Origin: an uncultured Clostridia bacterium
Lineage (GTDB): Bacteria; Bacillota; Clostridia; Christensenellales; Borkfalkiaceae
Length of the DNA stretch: 24,015 nt
Assembly: GCA_947629605.1 (NCBI GenBank)
Contig: CANREK010000001.1
Location: 1-24,015 of the forward strand
Direction of reading: 5' to 3'
The notes under the pieces were generated by a model, which searched no databases, had not been told where the DNA came from, and saw only the letters and a list, made by a program, of their open reading frames with translations. Both the position numbers and the translations under genes were made by a program. This document shows positions 21,786 to 24,015 of the stretch, piece after piece (position 1 is the first letter of the stretch; each line of letters begins with the position of its first letter).

Positions 21786-22292
21786 TTATACAAGTTCGAT
21801 GATCGCTCTTTCGGCGCCATCGCCGCGGCGCTCGCCGAGGAGATAGATCCTCGTGTATCCGCCGCCCTGTCCGATCTCTTCCTTTCTCTGCGCATACTTG
21901 GGCGCGAGTTCGTCGAAGAGTTTCTCCATCAAGGGGTGCTGGTGATCCTGCGTGCGCTTTTTGAAGTCGCTCTTCTTTTCGTTGAACTCCTTCACTTCCT
22001 GCAAATCATACGTCTTTGCCATGACCGCGCGGCGGGCCGCAAGTTTCTTGGGACCGTCTTTATACGTCTTGGTCCTGATCTCCTTGCCCTTCTTGTCCTT
22101 GGTGACCTTTTCAACCTCGACGACGTCGTCGTAGGTGTTGACGGCCTTGGTGATGAGCTTTTCGACATAGGGGCGAAGCTCTTTGGCTCTCGCCTGCGTC
22201 GTTTCGATTTTACCGTACCACAAAAGCTGCGATGCTTGGTTCCTCAGAATCGCAAGTCTCTCCTTTGTGGGTCTGCCTAATTTCCCGGGCAT
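21786..22292 (-). CDS. rplQ: 50S ribosomal protein L17 with an internal insertion
   Basis: A 168-residue large-subunit protein. The N-terminal core 'KLGRPTKERLAILRNQASQL' and 'IETTQARAKELRPYVEKLI' and the C-terminal 'GGYTRIYLLGERRGDGAERA' are standard L17. Typical bacterial L17 has about 120 residues; here about 45 extra residues are inserted between the helices, mainly residues 51-84 (charged, 'EVEKVTKDKKGKE') and about 106-121. Longer L17 forms occur in other Clostridia. The AAGGAGG site overlaps the rpoA stop codon, so the two genes are tightly linked. It is the last gene of the operon. Confidence 0.97.
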   Translation of the reverse strand: MPGKLGRPTKERLAILRNQASQLLWYGKIETTQARAKELRPYVEKLITKAVNTYDDVVEVEKVTKDKKGKEIRTKTYKDGPKKLAARRAVMAKTYDLQEVKEFNEKKSDFKKRTQDHQHPLMEKLFDELAPKYAQRKEEIGQGGGYTRIYLLGERRGDGAERAIIELV

Positions 22293-22295
22293 CTT

Positions 22296-23249
22296 TTAAT
22301 CCTCCTTTTTTTCAAGCGAAAGACCGTACTGTTCGAGTTTTTGCATGACTTCGTCGAGAGACTTTTTGCCGAGGTTTCTCACCTTCAACATCTCGTCCTC
22401 CGTCTTGCGGATGAGGTCCTCCACGGTGTGAATGTTTGCGCGTTTCAAGCAGTTGTAGGAGCGGACCGAGAAGTCCATGTCCTCGATCTTCATATTGAGG
22501 ATCTGCTGCTGTTTATCGTCGTCCGTCTTGACGAGGATATCCATATCCTTGATGGTATCCGAGAGGTTGACGAACAGGTTGATGTGGTCCTGCATGATCT
22601 TTGCGGCCAGCGACACGATCTCTTTCCCCGAGAAGGTGCCGTCCGTCCAAACTTCTATCGTGAGCCTGTCGTAGTCGATGTTTTGGCCGACGCGGGCGGG
22701 CTCCACCTGATAGTTGACCTTTTGCACGGGCGTGTAGATGGAATCGATGGGAATATAATCGATGACGGGCTGTTTATTGTCCTTTGCGGGATGATACCCT
22801 CTGCCGCGGCCGATCGTGATCTCCATGTCGAGCTTTCCGCCCGCGTCCACCGTGCAGATGTATTGGTCGGAATTGATGATCTCGACCTCCGCATCCTGCG
22901 AGATGTCTGCGGCCGTGACGACGGCGGGGCCCTCCACGGTGAGGCGGAGAGTTTTGGTATAATCCTTATCGGTAACTCTTGTCTTGATGGCAAGCAGTTT
23001 GAGGTTGAGGATGATCTCGGTGACGTCCTCTTTGACGCCGGGAATGGAGGAGAACTCGTGCTTGACGGTCCCGTCCATGAACTTGATCCCCTGCGCGGCG
23101 GCCCCGGGGAGCGCGGAGAGCAGGATCCTCCTCAGACAGTTGCCTATTGTAAGACCGAATCCCTTTTCGAGCGGCTCAACGACGATCTTCGCATAGGATT
23201 TTGCTTCGTTTTCCGTGACCTCGATCTTGGGCATATCCATTTCTATCAT
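22296..23249 (-). CDS. rpoA: RNA polymerase alpha subunit
   Basis: A 317-residue subunit that nucleates RNA polymerase assembly and contacts promoters and activators. The N-terminal assembly domain (1-230) has 'EPLEKGFGLTIGNCLRRILL' and 'SALPGAAAQGIKF'. A short linker is followed by the C-terminal domain (about 250-310) with 'LKRANIHTVEDLI' and 'VRNLGKKSLDEVMQKL'. Length and domain order are normal. A strong AAGGAGG site lies 7 bases before the ATG. The order rpsD-rpoA-rplQ is standard. Confidence 0.99.
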   Translation of the reverse strand: MIEMDMPKIEVTENEAKSYAKIVVEPLEKGFGLTIGNCLRRILLSALPGAAAQGIKFMDGTVKHEFSSIPGVKEDVTEIILNLKLLAIKTRVTDKDYTKTLRLTVEGPAVVTAADISQDAEVEIINSDQYICTVDAGGKLDMEITIGRGRGYHPAKDNKQPVIDYIPIDSIYTPVQKVNYQVEPARVGQNIDYDRLTIEVWTDGTFSGKEIVSLAAKIMQDHINLFVNLSDTIKDMDILVKTDDDKQQQILNMKIEDMDFSVRSYNCLKRANIHTVEDLIRKTEDEMLKVRNLGKKSLDEVMQKLEQYGLSLEKKED

Positions 23250-23268
23250 AGGGCTACCTCCTTAACGG

Positions 23269-23892
23269 TTACTTGGAGTACAACTCAACAATCATATGCT
23301 CCGCGATCTGACTGTCGACATCTTCGCGGGTAGGAAGCGCCAAAACCTTGCCTTCCAGCTTCTCCGGATCGAATTCCAGCCACTTGGGCATGTTTGCGAC
23401 CTTCATCCCTTTGATCTGCTCAAAGAATTTGTTGTCCTTTTTGTTCTCCTTGACGGCGATGACGTCCCCCGCCTTTACGCTGTAAGAGGGCACGGTGACC
23501 GTTCTGCCGTTGACGGTGAAATGGGCATGGTTGACGAGCTGTCTTGCCTGCGTCCTCGAAACGCCGATCCCCATGCGGAAGATGACGTTGTCGAGCCTTC
23601 TTTCGAGCAGGGAGAGCATGTTCTCGCCCGTGATGCCCTTCATGCGGTCTGCGACCTCGTAGTAGTGGCGGAATTGCCCCTCCTGCACGCCGTAGATGCG
23701 CTTGGTCTTTTGCTTTTCACGAAGTTGAAGCCCATACTCGGAGACCTTTTTCCTGCCTGCGCCGTGCTGTCCGGGAGGAAGGGGGCGCTTGTTGAAGGGG
23801 CACTTTTCCATGTAGCACTTGTCGCCCTTCAAAAAGAGCTTGGAGCCTTCACGTCTGCAAAGTTTGCATTTTGCGTCTCTATATACTGCCAT
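23269..23892 (-). CDS. rpsD: 30S ribosomal protein S4, zinc-binding form
   Basis: A 207-residue primary 16S rRNA-binding protein. The N terminus contains four cysteines at 9, 12, 26 and 31 (C-x2-C-x13-C-x4-C), so this is the zinc-ribbon form of S4. The S4 RNA-binding domain follows with 'RRLDNVIFRMGIGVSRTQAR' and 'VNHAHFTVNGRTVTVPSYSV'. The C terminus is complete. An AGGAGG site precedes the ATG. It is placed between rpsK and rpoA as usual, in a typical alpha operon. Confidence 0.98.
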   Translation of the reverse strand: MAVYRDAKCKLCRREGSKLFLKGDKCYMEKCPFNKRPLPPGQHGAGRKKVSEYGLQLREKQKTKRIYGVQEGQFRHYYEVADRMKGITGENMLSLLERRLDNVIFRMGIGVSRTQARQLVNHAHFTVNGRTVTVPSYSVKAGDVIAVKENKKDNKFFEQIKGMKVANMPKWLEFDPEKLEGKVLALPTREDVDSQIAEHMIVELYSK

Positions 23893-23907
23893 TGCATTAT
23901 CCTCCTG

Positions 23908-24015
23908 TTATACTCTTCTGCGCTTGGGCGGGCGGCAGCCGTTGTGGGGAATGGGCGAAACGTCGGAGATGAGCGTCACTTCCAGCTCGCAGTTCGCGAG
24001 CGCTCTGATCGCCGA
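23908..24015 (-). CDS. rpsK: 30S ribosomal protein S11, C-terminal part (cut by window edge)
   Basis: The last 35 codons and the TAA stop are in the window; the gene begins beyond 24015. The residues end with 'VTLISDVSPIPHNGCRPPKR' and RRV, the highly conserved S11 C terminus that binds 16S rRNA at the platform. It is followed 15 bases later by rpsD, as expected. Confidence 0.97.
   Translation of the reverse strand, partial: SAIRALANCELEVTLISDVSPIPHNGCRPPKRRRV

Overview
The window is a moderately GC-rich stretch of a Clostridia-type (Bacillota) chromosome. The evidence is the sporulation pair yqfC-yqfD next to phoH, an EndoA-type MazF toxin, a zinc-ribbon S4 protein, a TPP riboswitch driving a ThiT-type thiamine transporter, and the Firmicutes gene orders rnc-smc-ftsY-ylxM-ffh-rpsP-khpA and pyrH-frr-uppS-cdsA-dxr-rseP. 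An uncultured gut lineage near Christensenellales is a guess from the general look of the genes; the sequence does not prove it.

Layout from left to right. Bases 1-1399 (minus) hold phoH (cut by the window edge), yqfD and yqfC. Bases 1400-1850 are a repeat block. Bases 1857-3209 (plus) hold a promoter, a TPP riboswitch with terminator, and thiT with an extra five-helix N-terminal domain. A shared terminator at 3476-3507 separates it from a long minus-strand block read right to left: plsX-rnc-smc (overlapping genes), a repeat block, ftsY, a terminator fused to a new promoter, ylxM-ffh, structured repeat copy 2, rpsP, structured repeat copy 1, khpA, a terminator, a new promoter, pyrH-frr-uppS-cdsA-dxr-rseP. 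From 19302 two plus-strand genes follow: an apparently orphan mazF/ndoA and an M18 aminopeptidase. The right end is the minus-strand ribosomal/RNA polymerase cluster rpsK (partial)-rpsD-rpoA-rplQ.

The genes are mostly core functions: protein targeting (FtsY, Ffh, YlxM), chromosome organisation (SMC), RNA processing (RNase III), phospholipid and isoprenoid synthesis (PlsX, CdsA, UppS, Dxr), intramembrane proteolysis (RseP), translation (S16, S4, S11, L17, RRF) and transcription (RpoA). The unusual content is in the gaps. Nearly every long intergenic region is filled with GC-rich, palindrome-rich repeats of a few families, often ending in an AT-rich tail. One family member lies inside the rseP reading frame. 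A hairpin-packed element of about 270 bp is present twice, almost identical, directly after the stop codons of ffh and rpsP; one copy carries an extra 111-bp insert made of palindromes. Other points are a ylxM promoter nested in a terminator that predicts a leaderless mRNA, an RNase III with Ser in place of a conserved catalytic Asp, and the absence of the usual partners rimM-trmD-rplS, rpsB-tsf and acpP. I see no tRNA, rRNA, CRISPR array, transposase gene or prophage.
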